DNA from: Streptomyces tailanensis
Lineage (GTDB): Bacteria; Actinomycetota; Actinomycetes; Streptomycetales; Streptomycetaceae
Reading direction: 5' to 3'
Length of the DNA: 64,000 nucleotides
Assembly (NCBI RefSeq): GCF_008386495.1
Contig: NZ_VTHJ01000001.1
Coordinates: 178,045 to 242,044 of the forward strand
Under the pieces are notes generated by a model. That model had not been told where the DNA came from. It did no database searches and saw only the letters and a list, made by a program, of their open reading frames with translations. Position numbers and translations under genes: made by a program. Positions 25,549-33,584 of the stretch are shown in pieces. Position 1 is the first letter of the stretch. Each line of letters starts with the position of its first letter.

Positions 25549-25579
25549 CCCACCCGCCTGAAAGGGCGGGTGGGTTTTT
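25549..25579 (+). terminator. Canonical rho-independent terminator
   Basis: CCCACCCGCC (25549-25558) pairs with GGCGGGTGGG (25565-25574) around TGAAAG, followed by five T residues. It ends 10 nt before the stop of the convergent lyase gene, so it may serve both strands. Confidence 0.9.
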
Positions 25580-25588
25580 GGGTTGCGG

Positions 25589-26440
25589 TCATTGTTTGGT
25601 GTGGCGGTTGGCCAAGGAGAGGGTTCTGTGGGCGCCCTCCACTACGGCTGGGTCGATGAAGCGGCCGTTGGGGAGGGCTTGGGCGCCGGAGGTGGTGGAG
25701 GCAGCTTCGAGGATTTGTTCGGCTGACTCGATCTCCTGCTGGGTGGGGGCGTAGGCCTGTTCGATGACGGGGAGTTGGCGGGGGTGGATGGCCGCGCGGC
25801 CGAGGAAGCCCAGGGCGCGGCCGTGGGCGCAGGAATGGGTGAGGCCGGCCAGGTCTCTGGTGTCGGGGTAGATCGACTGGGCGGGGGCGGGGAGGCCGGC
25901 GGCGCGGGCGGCGACGATCACTCGGGAGCGGGGCCAGTCCAGGGCGGTGTCGTGGTGTACGCCCAGGTCGGCGCGGAGGTCGGCCTCGCCCAGGGCCAGG
26001 CCGCGGACGGCGGGGTGGGCGGAGGCGATGTCGTAGGCGCGTTCGACGCCCAGGGCCGACTCGACGAGGGCGTACAGGGGGACGGCGCCGCCGTCGGCGG
26101 GGGCGGTCCGTTCCGCGATCCGTACGACGTCGGCGGGGGACGTGACCTTGGGCAGACGGAGGGCGGAGAGGCCCGGGAGTGGGGTGAGGGCCTTGAGGTC
26201 CGCTGCCGAGCGGGCCGTGTGCAGAGGGTTGACGCGTACGTGGACCGGGACCGGCGGGGCCTCCGAGAGGAGTTCGGCGGTGGCCGAGCGGGCGTACTCC
26301 TTGCGGTCGGGGGCGACGGCGTCCTCCAGGTCGACGATCACCACGTCCGCGCCGGAAGCCAGGGCCTTGGCCACGACATCCGGGCGGTCTCCGGGGGCGT
26401 AGAGCCAGGTCAGGGGGAAGGCCGTGGTCCGAGGGATCAC
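25589..26440 (-). CDS. CitE/HpcH-type CoA-ester lyase, 283 aa
   Basis: A single HpcH/HpaI aldolase domain close to citrate-lyase beta subunit CitE and malyl-, methylmalyl- and citramalyl-CoA lyases. It shows LTWLYAPGDRPDVVAKAL, the acidic metal-binding VIVDLEDAVAPDRK, RVNPLHT, LRLPKVTSPADV, ALVESALGVERAYDIA, GEADLRADLG and FLGRAAIHPRQLP. Such enzymes cleave or form a carbon-carbon bond in a CoA ester using Mg2+. There is no accompanying citrate lyase alpha or acyl-carrier gene, so a free CoA-ester substrate is likely. The GTG start overlaps the CoA-transferase stop by 4 nt. It is last in the six-gene operon; the substrate is unknown. Confidence 0.88.
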   Translation of the reverse strand: MIPRTTAFPLTWLYAPGDRPDVVAKALASGADVVIVDLEDAVAPDRKEYARSATAELLSEAPPVPVHVRVNPLHTARSAADLKALTPLPGLSALRLPKVTSPADVVRIAERTAPADGGAVPLYALVESALGVERAYDIASAHPAVRGLALGEADLRADLGVHHDTALDWPRSRVIVAARAAGLPAPAQSIYPDTRDLAGLTHSCAHGRALGFLGRAAIHPRQLPVIEQAYAPTQQEIESAEQILEAASTTSGAQALPNGRFIDPAVVEGAHRTLSLANRHTKQ

Positions 26441-27642
26441 AGGGCGCCTTCCTCGCGGAGCGTCGCGATGTCCGTTTCCGTCAGGCCCAGTTCGGTCAGG
26501 ATCGCTTTCGTGTCGGCGCCGTGCGGGCGGCCCGCCCAGCGGATGGCGCCGGGGGTGGCGGAGAGGCGGAAGAGGACGTTCTGCATCCGCAACGGGCCGA
26601 GGTCGGGATCGTCGATGGTGGTGATGGTGTCCAGGGCCCGGTACTGACGGTCCGCCATCACGTCCCGTACGTCCTGGATGGGGGCGACCGCCGCCTCAGC
26701 CTTCTCGAACGCGTCGATGACCTTCTCGCGGGTGTGACGGGCGATCCACACGCCGACCGCGTCGTCGAGGACGTCGGCGTGGCGGGCACGGTCGGCGCCC
26801 GAGCCGAACCAGGGCTCGTCGATCAGCTCGGGGCGGCCGACCAGGCGCATCACGCGCTCGGCGACCGACTGGGCCGAGGTGGAGACCGCGACCCAGGAGC
26901 CGTCCGCCGTGCGGTAGGTGTTGCGGGGGGCGTTGTTGGCGGAACGGTTGCCGGTACGCGGCTGGACGTGGCCGAGTTGGTCGTACCAGAGGGGTTGCGG
27001 ACCGAGGACCGTGAGGATCGGCTCGATGATCGCCATGTCCACGACCTGGCCCTCGCCCGTGCGGTCGCAGGCGGCCAGAGCCGTCATCACCGCGTACGCC
27101 GTCGCCAGGCCCGCGATGGAGTCGGCGAGGCCGAAGGGCGGGAGCACGGGTGGGGCGTCGGGTTCGCCGGTGATCGCGGCGAAGCCGCTCATCGCCTCGG
27201 CGAGGGTGCCGAAGCCGGGGCGATGCGCGTACGGGCCGAACTGGCCGAAGCCGGTGACGCGGGCGAGGACCAGGCGGGGGTTCGCGGCGGAGAGTTCCTT
27301 CCAGCCAAGGCCCCATTTCTCCAGGGTGCCGGGGCGGAAGTTCTCGATGATCACGTCGCTGGTCGCGGCGAGGCGGAGGAGCGTGTCGCGGCCGCCGGGC
27401 TTGGAGAGGTTCAGCGTCAGGGTGCGTTTGTTGCGGCCGAGGAGTTTCCACCACAGGCCCACGCCGTCCTTCGAGGGGCCGTGGCCTCGGGACGGGTCCG
27501 GTTTGGTGGGGTGCTCGATCTTGATGACCTCCGCGCCGAAGTCACCGAGCATCGTGGCGGCGAGGGGGCCGGCGAAGAGGGTGGCGAGGTCGAGGACGCG
27601 GAGGTGGGTCAGGGGGGCGGACGTCTCGTTCACTGCGGGCAT
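26437..27642 (-). CDS. CaiB/BaiF family III CoA-transferase, 401 aa
   Basis: The family III fold is clear: THLRVLDLATLFAGPLAATMLGDFGAEVIKIE at the N terminus, LNLSKPGGRDTLLRLAATSD, IIENFRPGTLEKWGLGW, VTGFGQFGPYAHRPGF and the catalytic aspartate in EGQVVDMAI. It moves CoA between carboxylic acids, or racemises acyl-CoA in some branches. I chose ATG 27642, which has GGGAG about 10 nt upstream and overlaps the preceding stop by 13 nt; GTG 27633 is an alternative. Together with the following CitE-like lyase it suggests activation of an acid as a CoA ester and its cleavage. Confidence 0.9.
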   Translation of the reverse strand: MPAVNETSAPLTHLRVLDLATLFAGPLAATMLGDFGAEVIKIEHPTKPDPSRGHGPSKDGVGLWWKLLGRNKRTLTLNLSKPGGRDTLLRLAATSDVIIENFRPGTLEKWGLGWKELSAANPRLVLARVTGFGQFGPYAHRPGFGTLAEAMSGFAAITGEPDAPPVLPPFGLADSIAGLATAYAVMTALAACDRTGEGQVVDMAIIEPILTVLGPQPLWYDQLGHVQPRTGNRSANNAPRNTYRTADGSWVAVSTSAQSVAERVMRLVGRPELIDEPWFGSGADRARHADVLDDAVGVWIARHTREKVIDAFEKAEAAVAPIQDVRDVMADRQYRALDTITTIDDPDLGPLRMQNVLFRLSATPGAIRWAGRPHGADTKAILTELGLTETDIATLREEGAL

Positions 27643-29135
27643 GGAAGAGCGGTCTCCCGGAGGGTGAGCTGGGCCAGGGCATCGAAGCCGATGCCGTTGA
27701 AGTCGGCGATGGAGGTGGCCAGGCGGTTCTTGAGGGGGGTCGTCCAGCGGTCCGGGAGCGCTTTCGGGGAGCCGGCGAGCAGGCCCGCGATGCTGCCCGC
27801 CGTCGCGCCGTTGGAGTCCGTGTCCCAACCGCCCGACACCGCACGGCAGATGGAGGCCGTGAAGTCGCCGTCCGCGTGAGTGAGGGCGGCGGTGAGCAGG
27901 GCCGTGTTGGGGATGGCGTGGACCCAGTGGTGGTCGGCGTAGGTGGTGTGGAGTGCGTCGGCGATCGTGTCGAAGTCGGCGTGGTCCTCGGTGAGTTGGA
28001 GGGCGTGCTCGATCGCTCCGGCCAGGCGGCAGCGTGGGGGGACGACGGTCAGTCCCGTGCGCAGGCAGTGGTGGATGTCGTGGGTGCCGGTCGCCGCCTC
28101 GGCGATGGTGGCCGCGATGAACATCGCCGCGTAGACGCCGTTCGCCGTGTGGGTGAGCGTGGCGTCGCGGTGGGCCTGTTCCGCTGCGGCGGCCGGGTTG
28201 CCCGGGTTGGTCCAGCCGTGGACGTCCGCGCGGATGAGGGCGCCGATCCATTCGCGGAAGGGGTTGCGGTGGCGGGCGGTGCGGGGTGGGTCGATGCCGG
28301 TGAGGAGGTTGCGGTAGGCGATGCGTTCGGCGGTGAAGGTGCGGCCTGCGGGGAGCTCGTCGAGCCAGAGGCGGGCCACGTCGGTGGTGGTGAAGCCGGG
28401 GCCGTGGCGCCTGAGGAGGAGCAGGTTGAGGAGGGGGTAGTTGAGGTCGTCGTCCTCGGGCATGCCGTCGATGTTCTCGGCGAGGGAGGTGGGGGCCGAG
28501 CGGCGGTTCCAGGGGTGGGCTTGGAGAAGGTCGGTGGGGACGCCTCTGGCGGTGAAGTAGGTGTTCAGAGGCCAGTTGCCGGTGACTTTTGCGAGTTGGC
28601 GGATGGCGGGGAGGGGGAGTTTTTCCACGGGTTTGCCCAGGAGGCAGCCGGTGGCTCTGCCCAGCCAGGCGGCTTCCAGGCGGGGGAGGTACTGGGGTGC
28701 GGCCGTGTGCTCGGCGCTTACCGGCGCTGACAGGGTGCCGCCTGCGCCCACCCTCCCCCACTCTCGGCTGCGCTCGAGCGGGGGGACCCCCATGAGCGGG
28801 GGGACCTCCATCGCCCCAGCGGCAGGATTGCCCGCAGGGTGGTGGGACGGCCACGATGGACACAGGGCCTTGATCTTGCTCAGCTCCGTCGGCTCGTTGT
28901 CCGCCAAGTTGCTCGGTAGGTCTGCCAGTTCGTCCAGCAAGTCCTCGGCCAGCAGGCGCAGGTAGCGGGAGGCCGGTTGGGGTGAGGCTCCTGCGCGCGA
29001 GGGGGCTGCCGGGCCGCCGGCCGCGTGCCAGCGGGCTGTGATGGCTGAGGGTTCGCGGCCGTCCTGGGTGGCCTGGTGGAGTTCGTGGGCGAGGAGGTCC
29101 TCCGGTTGGACCCAGGTGAGGCGGAGGGGGGTCAC
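27630..29135 (-). CDS. ADP-ribosylglycohydrolase family protein, paralogue A, 501 aa
   Basis: The C-terminal ~350 residues are an ADP-ribosylglycohydrolase (DraG/ARH) domain: AAWLGRATGCLLGKPVEKL, the acidic cluster PEDDDLNYPLLNLLLL in place of the usual TDDTE, and a C-terminal metal motif GGWDTDSNGATAGSIAGLLAG. Residues 1-95 are an N-terminal helical region (LTWVQPEDLLAHELHQATQ) typical of this Streptomyces branch. Residues ~100-133 are encoded by a dispersed palindromic repeat inserted in frame, giving a Gly/Pro/Arg-rich linker. The GTG start forms a GTGA overlap with the upstream paralogue. The family removes ADP-ribose from proteins or splits related N-glycosides; its substrate here is unknown. 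Confidence 0.88.
   Translation of the reverse strand: MTPLRLTWVQPEDLLAHELHQATQDGREPSAITARWHAAGGPAAPSRAGASPQPASRYLRLLAEDLLDELADLPSNLADNEPTELSKIKALCPSWPSHHPAGNPAAGAMEVPPLMGVPPLERSREWGRVGAGGTLSAPVSAEHTAAPQYLPRLEAAWLGRATGCLLGKPVEKLPLPAIRQLAKVTGNWPLNTYFTARGVPTDLLQAHPWNRRSAPTSLAENIDGMPEDDDLNYPLLNLLLLRRHGPGFTTTDVARLWLDELPAGRTFTAERIAYRNLLTGIDPPRTARHRNPFREWIGALIRADVHGWTNPGNPAAAAEQAHRDATLTHTANGVYAAMFIAATIAEAATGTHDIHHCLRTGLTVVPPRCRLAGAIEHALQLTEDHADFDTIADALHTTYADHHWVHAIPNTALLTAALTHADGDFTASICRAVSGGWDTDSNGATAGSIAGLLAGSPKALPDRWTTPLKNRLATSIADFNGIGFDALAQLTLRETALPCPQ
28735..28837. repeat. Dispersed palindromic repeat inside a coding gene
   Basis: Read on the minus strand this 103-bp segment closely matches 48353-48437 (shared parts include CTGCCGCTGGGGCGATG-like and GCCGAGAGTGGGGGAGGG) and has an extra ~18-nt internal duplication. 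It lies inside paralogue A in frame, encoding residues ~100-133, although such elements are normally intergenic. Confidence 0.7.
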
Positions 29136-30346
29136 CGGGGGGCCGCCAGGGTGGTGAAGGCGGCCTCGTGGGCGCGGCGGCGGCGTACGTCCTGGTCGTG
29201 GATCGCGCGGGTGACCTCCGCCAGTGTCGCGGCGGGGGCGTGCAGGTCCAGGCGGCTTGCCTCCGCCACCGTCTTTGCCCAGTCCGGTGGGATCTCGGAG
29301 CCCAGCGCTCCCGCCAGGGCGCCCGACATCGTGGCGGTCGAGTCGCAGTCGCGGCCGTAGTTCACCGAGCCCAGGACCGCGTGGCGGTAGTCGCCGCGGG
29401 ACACCAGCAACATGCCGAGGGCGATGGGGAGTTCCTCGATCGCGTGGAGGCGGGAGGGGCGGCGGGCGCCGAGGGAGGGGGAACGGTAGTCGGGGCCGAC
29501 CGTGTCGAAGGGCGTCACCGCGTCGCGGAGGGGGCGTAGGGCCGACTCGAAGTCCGTGTACCGGGCCGCCACTTCGCACACCGACTCGATCGCCGCCTGC
29601 GTGCCGTCCTTCGCCAGGGACAGACAGGTCTCGATCACCGACTCCGCCGTCGCGCCTGGTGTGCACGCGGCCGCCACCGCCGCCGCGAACACGCCCGCCG
29701 CCTCCCTGCCGTACGACGACTGGTGGGCGCCCGCGGTGTCGAGGGCCTCGGCGTACGCGCCCCTCGGGTCGGCCGCGTTGACCAGGCCGACCGGGGCCAT
29801 GTACATCGCGGCGCCGCAGTTGACGATGTTTCCGACGCCGGCCTCGCGGGGGTCGTTGTGGCCGTAGTGGAGGCGGGCGACCAGCCACTTCTCCGCGAGG
29901 AAGACGCGGTGCAGGGGGAGGGCCTCCGCCTCCAGCTCCGGGATCCAGCGCGGGGTGGTCATCATGTCGGGCACCAGGTGCTCGGCGACGGCGTACGCGT
30001 CCAGGTGGTCGCGGACCTTCGCGTAGACCCGTACCAGCGCGTGGGTCATCAAGGTGTCGTCGGTGACGTGGCCGTCGCCCTTGTGGTAAGGGGCGATGGG
30101 GCGGGCGGTGCGCCAGTCGTCGCCGTTCCAGGGGCCGACGATGCCGTGGACGCGGCCGCCGTGGCGTTCGGTGATCTGGTCGGGGGAGTAGCCCTCGACC
30201 GGGCCGCCGAGGGCGTCGCCGACGGCGGCGCCGACCAGGGCGCCGGTGATGCGGTCTTCGAGCGTCGCGGTGATGGTTACTTCGGTGGCTGCTTCGGCTG
30301 TTGGGTCGGTGGTTGCTTCCGGATTGGGGGCCATTGGGGGCGTCAT
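29132..30346 (-). CDS. ADP-ribosylglycohydrolase family protein, paralogue B, 404 aa
   Basis: A complete ARH fold with near-canonical metal motifs: ITGALVGAAVGDALGGPVEGY, VTDDTLMTHALVRVY (metal-binding TDDT), GNIVNCGAAMYMAPVGLVNAADP and VNYGRDCDSTATMSGALAGALG (second metal cluster). An acidic Thr-rich N-terminal tail of ~25 residues precedes it. The enzyme should bind two Mg2+ ions and hydrolyse an ADP-ribosyl or related N-glycosidic bond. It starts 7 nt after the stop of paralogue C and ends in a GTGA overlap with paralogue A. The substrate cannot be read from sequence. Confidence 0.92.
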   Translation of the reverse strand: MTPPMAPNPEATTDPTAEAATEVTITATLEDRITGALVGAAVGDALGGPVEGYSPDQITERHGGRVHGIVGPWNGDDWRTARPIAPYHKGDGHVTDDTLMTHALVRVYAKVRDHLDAYAVAEHLVPDMMTTPRWIPELEAEALPLHRVFLAEKWLVARLHYGHNDPREAGVGNIVNCGAAMYMAPVGLVNAADPRGAYAEALDTAGAHQSSYGREAAGVFAAAVAAACTPGATAESVIETCLSLAKDGTQAAIESVCEVAARYTDFESALRPLRDAVTPFDTVGPDYRSPSLGARRPSRLHAIEELPIALGMLLVSRGDYRHAVLGSVNYGRDCDSTATMSGALAGALGSEIPPDWAKTVAEASRLDLHAPAATLAEVTRAIHDQDVRRRRAHEAAFTTLAAPR

Positions 30347-30353
30347 GCCCGAA

Positions 30354-31934
30354 TCATCCTCCGGGGGCGGCGAGTTCCGTGGCTGCGAGAAGTTCGGCGA
30401 GGTGTACGAGATCCGTACCGGTGAGGCGGGGGAGGGCGCAGCCGGAGAGGGTGCGGCAGGCGTCCCGCCAGGCGTCGGGGATGGCGGTGCCGCCGCTGAG
30501 TGCGCCGGTCAGGGCGCCGGCGAGGGCGGGGGCGGAGTCGGCGACCCGGGAGAGGCAGGCGGCGGCGGGGACCGCCTCGTCGATCCGGCCGTGTGCGGCG
30601 GTGGCGAGGGCGAGGGCGACGGGGACGGTCTCGGCGGCGGCGATGCCGTAGCTGTAGACGTGGTCGACGATCTGGTGCTCCAGGAGCGGGACCAGAGCGA
30701 ATGTTCCTTCTCTTTTGTGGTGTTGGGCGAGGAGCAGGGCGTGGCGGGCGTTGCGGCCGATCTCCGTTTCCGCCGGTAGTTCAGCGAGGGCGGCGGTCGC
30801 GCAGTCGTCCACGTCCGCGCCGACGAGGGCGAGCGCCACGGCGGCGGCCATGGCGCGGGCGCCGTGCACGCCGTCGCCGTCCTGGGTGTAGCGGGCGTCG
30901 AACTCGGCGAGGTCGGCGGCGAGTTGGGGGTTACCCGGGTGGGCGACCGCCAGGACGCAGGCGCGTACGCAGGCCGCGTCGTCGAAGTAGTGCGGGTTGT
31001 CGTGGCCGGTGGCGGGTGGACGGAGGCCGGTGGCGAGGTTGCCGAGGCCTGCGCGTACGGAGATGCGGGCACGTAGGGGGAGTACGGCGGACTCGACCTC
31101 GGGGGCGCGTTCGGCGGCCGCGGCGATTTCGCTGGCCACGGTGTTCCAGGAGAGGTCGATGGAGGCGCGGGTACGGCGTTCCAGGCTGAGGTCGCCGAGG
31201 GCGGCCGCGTCGCCGGCGCGGAGGAGGGCCTCCGCGGCGAAGGCCGCCCATTCCGCGTCGTCGGAGGGGCCGAGGCGTAGGGGTTCCGGGGGTTGGTTGA
31301 GTGCGATCGGGACGGGGAGGGTGGTCGTCGCGTTCTGCTCGGCGAAGGTGTCCAGTTCGCGGGTGAGTCGGCGGGTCCACTCCGGCATGCGGGCGGCGCG
31401 GTGCCGTGCGGCGGGCCAGCCGGCGGCGTCGCCTGCGGCCAGGCCGAGGAGGAGGCCTTCGATACGGCGGGGGTGCGGGCGGCGCCTCTCGGCCTCGGCT
31501 TCGCCTTCGGCCCTCGTTTTCCCATTCCCACCCGCACCACTCGTGCGACTTTCGTCGTCGAGTGCGGGTGCCCCCTGCGGGGCGCCCCCACCGTCGGCGG
31601 CCGCGGGTTCGATCGGCTTCGCCGTGACCGTGAGTTCCCTTGCGGCGGGCGTTGCTCTGCCCCGCGAGGTCGACGGTGCGACGGCCGTCGCTTCGCCCCA
31701 TGGGGCGGGCGGCGCGACGGGTGTCGTCTCGCCCCATGGGGCGGGCGGTGAGCCATGTGCCGCCTCTTTCCCCGGCGCGGGCGTTGGGGCAGGCGTCGCC
31801 CCGTCCCACGTGGTGGACGTTGTGGCAAGCGTGGTCTCATCCCCCGGCGCGGGCGTCGCGACAGACGTCGCCCCCTCACCCGGCACAGGCATTGCCGCAG
31901 GCGTCGTTTCCTCCCAAGGGGCGGGTGGTGTCAT
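30354..31934 (-). CDS. ADP-ribosylglycohydrolase-like protein, paralogue C, degenerate, 526 aa
   Basis: Residues 6-101 are eight tandem 12-residue repeats of the type PWGETTPVAPPA. An ARH-like domain follows: RIEGLLLGLAAGDAAGWPA, then GPSDDAEWAAFAAEALLRAG, which aligns with the usual TDDTE motif, and later YGIAAAETVPVALALATAAHG. The second metal motif, normally G-R-D-A-D-T, reads SRVADSAPALAGALTGALSGG, so one metal-binding Asp and the Thr are lost. It may have altered activity or be a structural partner of B and D. The ATG overlaps the stop of paralogue D (ATGA). The repeat tail is probably disordered. Confidence 0.82.
   Translation of the reverse strand: MTPPAPWEETTPAAMPVPGEGATSVATPAPGDETTLATTSTTWDGATPAPTPAPGKEAAHGSPPAPWGETTPVAPPAPWGEATAVAPSTSRGRATPAARELTVTAKPIEPAAADGGGAPQGAPALDDESRTSGAGGNGKTRAEGEAEAERRRPHPRRIEGLLLGLAAGDAAGWPAARHRAARMPEWTRRLTRELDTFAEQNATTTLPVPIALNQPPEPLRLGPSDDAEWAAFAAEALLRAGDAAALGDLSLERRTRASIDLSWNTVASEIAAAAERAPEVESAVLPLRARISVRAGLGNLATGLRPPATGHDNPHYFDDAACVRACVLAVAHPGNPQLAADLAEFDARYTQDGDGVHGARAMAAAVALALVGADVDDCATAALAELPAETEIGRNARHALLLAQHHKREGTFALVPLLEHQIVDHVYSYGIAAAETVPVALALATAAHGRIDEAVPAAACLSRVADSAPALAGALTGALSGGTAIPDAWRDACRTLSGCALPRLTGTDLVHLAELLAATELAAPGG
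31632..31919 (-). repeat. Eight tandem 36-nt repeats encoding 12-residue units
   Basis: In the 5' part of paralogue C, eight successive 36-nt units encode PWEETTPAAMPV, PGEGATSVATPA, PGDETTLATTST, TWDGATPAPTPA, PGKEAAHGSPPA, PWGETTPVAPPA, PWGEATAVAPST and SRGRATPAAREL. Because 36 is a multiple of three, copy-number change would keep the frame. Confidence 0.85.
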
Positions 31935-33037
31935 GACGGGGTCTCCGTGGGGTTGTCCGGGGCCGGGGCGTAGGTGGTGGGGGGCGGGGGTGGCCAGGTG
32001 TCGTGGTGTTGGGACTGCGTGGTTGTGGTCCACTTGCCGCCCTCGCTCGGGACCAGTAGTTCCGCTACGTCCAGGACGTGGTGGCCGGCCATCGAGGGGA
32101 GGCAGCTGCCTCGGGCGGGGCCGATGGCCGCGGCCCAGGCGGGAGGGATGGCCGAGGTTCCCCGGGTCGCTCCGGCCAGCGCGCCCGCCACCGCCGCCGT
32201 CGTGTCGGCGTCGCGGCCCATGTTGACCGCGGTGAGGACGGACTCGGAGAAGTCGCCGTCGGCTGCCGCGTAGGCGCCGAAGGCGAGGGCGACGGCTTCG
32301 GGGGCCAGGTCGGTCCAGGGGTAGCCGCCGATGACGACCGCGGAGCGGACCGCTCGTTCGCCGCGGTGGGCGCCGGCGACCGCGCGGCGCAGGGAACGGG
32401 CGGTCCAGGAGTCGTCGGGGATCACGGCGAGGGCGGAGGCCACGACGGCGATCGTGGGGGCGCCCGCCATCGCCGCCGCCACGCCCGCGGCGACCGCCTG
32501 GCCGCCGTAGATGCCCTCGCCCTCGTGGCTGACCGAGCCGTCGATGGCGACCAGGCGGGCGGCCTCCGCCGGGCGGCCCGCCGCGAAGACGCCGAAGGGG
32601 GCCGCGCGCATCGCCAGGCCGTCGCTCCAGGCGTGCCGGTGCTGGGCGGAGATCGGTGCGGCCAGGCCCCGGCGGAGGTTCTCCAGAGTGCCGCGTTCGC
32701 TGAAGCCGGCGCCCCGGAACGGCCCCTCGTCCTGGTCCGCGATCCACTGGTGCCAGGCCGTCTCCACATGCGTGACGGTGAGCGCCGAGCCGTGCCGGGC
32801 CAGCAGCAGCCCGGAGAAGATGGCGTACTCGGTGTCGTCCGTGCCCGAGGGGCTCTCCGCCACGTACCCGGTGATACGGCCCCAGCGTGCGCGGATCTCG
32901 GAGGGCTTCATGTTCTCCGCGGGTGCCCCCAGCGCGTCCCCGATGGCGAGCCCGAGCATGGCGCCGCGCGCCCGGTCGCGCAGATCGGTGGCGTCCCCGG
33001 GTGCCGGGACCGAAGGAACGCAGGCGATGGAAGGCAT
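31931..33037 (-). CDS. ADP-ribosylglycohydrolase family protein, paralogue D, 368 aa
   Basis: The most canonical member: RARGAMLGLAIGDALGAPAENM, the TDDTE motif in SGTDDTEYAIFSGLLLARHG, GDGSVSHEGEGIYGGQ-like central residues and the C-terminal metal cluster VNMGRDADTTAAVAGALAGATRG. All residues expected to bind the two Mg2+ ions are present, so it should be an active glycohydrolase. I chose ATG 33037 because GAGAGG lies ~7 nt upstream and the domain begins at once; the longer frame adds an unrelated 47 residues. It is the first gene of the six-gene operon, whose promoter must lie in 33038-33300. Confidence 0.93.
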   Translation of the reverse strand: MPSIACVPSVPAPGDATDLRDRARGAMLGLAIGDALGAPAENMKPSEIRARWGRITGYVAESPSGTDDTEYAIFSGLLLARHGSALTVTHVETAWHQWIADQDEGPFRGAGFSERGTLENLRRGLAAPISAQHRHAWSDGLAMRAAPFGVFAAGRPAEAARLVAIDGSVSHEGEGIYGGQAVAAGVAAAMAGAPTIAVVASALAVIPDDSWTARSLRRAVAGAHRGERAVRSAVVIGGYPWTDLAPEAVALAFGAYAAADGDFSESVLTAVNMGRDADTTAAVAGALAGATRGTSAIPPAWAAAIGPARGSCLPSMAGHHVLDVAELLVPSEGGKWTTTTQSQHHDTWPPPPPTTYAPAPDNPTETPS

Positions 33038-33288
33038 ACGGTCGCCTCTCTGGCCCTGTGGGCAGTTGATCCGCTCTGAAGATTTCTGGATCTCTCTTGC
33101 AGATCTCTGCCACATCGAGGGCCTCACCGGCGCCCGGAACGCGCTCGTATCACCCGGTCGACATCTGTGCGGGCCCATGTACGAATGAGCGGCAACGATT
33201 CCTCGAACAGGTCGGCGCGATGGACGGGCTTGTGTGTGACGTACGCCCTGGGCAGCCTGTTCTGAGCCGCCGTACGATGGATCGGATG

Positions 33289-33318
33289 GCTACGTATGCG
33301 ATGGGCCGCATAAGTAGC
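33289..33318. repeat. 12-bp inverted repeat in the gltB upstream region
   Basis: GCTACGTATGCG and CGCATAAGTAGC (one mismatch) flank a 6-nt loop. Neither neighbouring gene needs a terminator here, so it may be an operator or the end of an unannotated small RNA. Confidence 0.5.
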
Positions 33319-33529
33319 CGTTACCAGGCGGTTTCGAATGCTTAACCGCTGGGCATGAGCCGTAAGCGCCGCGGGCAACGACGCCTGCTCCGCAACCTCC
33401 GGTAGTACCTCCAGTAGTGGGCGGCACCGCCCCCTGCGCCGAGCCGATGGACATCGATCTGTCCGGTTGGCTCCCCTTATCCCGCCGCCGTGCGCAGCAC
33501 CCGCTCCGCGCTCGCGGCGTCCCGCATGT

Positions 33530-33564
33530 TGAAACGAAGTATCCAGTTCCCGAGAACCGTTTCA
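33530..33564. promoter_or_regulatory. Nested dyad upstream of gltB
   Basis: Outer arms TGAAACG (33530-33536) and CGTTTCA (33558-33564) enclose an inner perfect GTTC-CCGA-GAAC dyad (33546-33557). The structure is asymmetric but suggests a regulator site. Confidence 0.4.
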
Positions 33565-33568
33565 TCAT

Positions 33569-33584
33569 GTAACCTGCACGAAAT
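33569..33584 (+). promoter_or_regulatory. GlnR-like half-site upstream of gltB
   Basis: GTAAC-N6-GAAAT fits one half of the Streptomyces GlnR box (GTnAC-N6-GAAAC) with one mismatch. The second half-site is not recognisable. It lies about 76 nt before the gltB ATG. Confidence 0.35.

Noticed and set aside
31632..31919. CRISPR array
   Set aside because: The 36-nt periodicity is in frame inside a gene with no unique spacers between identical repeats; it is a coding tandem repeat.
33124..33378. 84-codon minus-strand frame in the gltB upstream gap
   Set aside because: No ribosome binding site, weak codon bias and no recognisable product; treated as non-coding.
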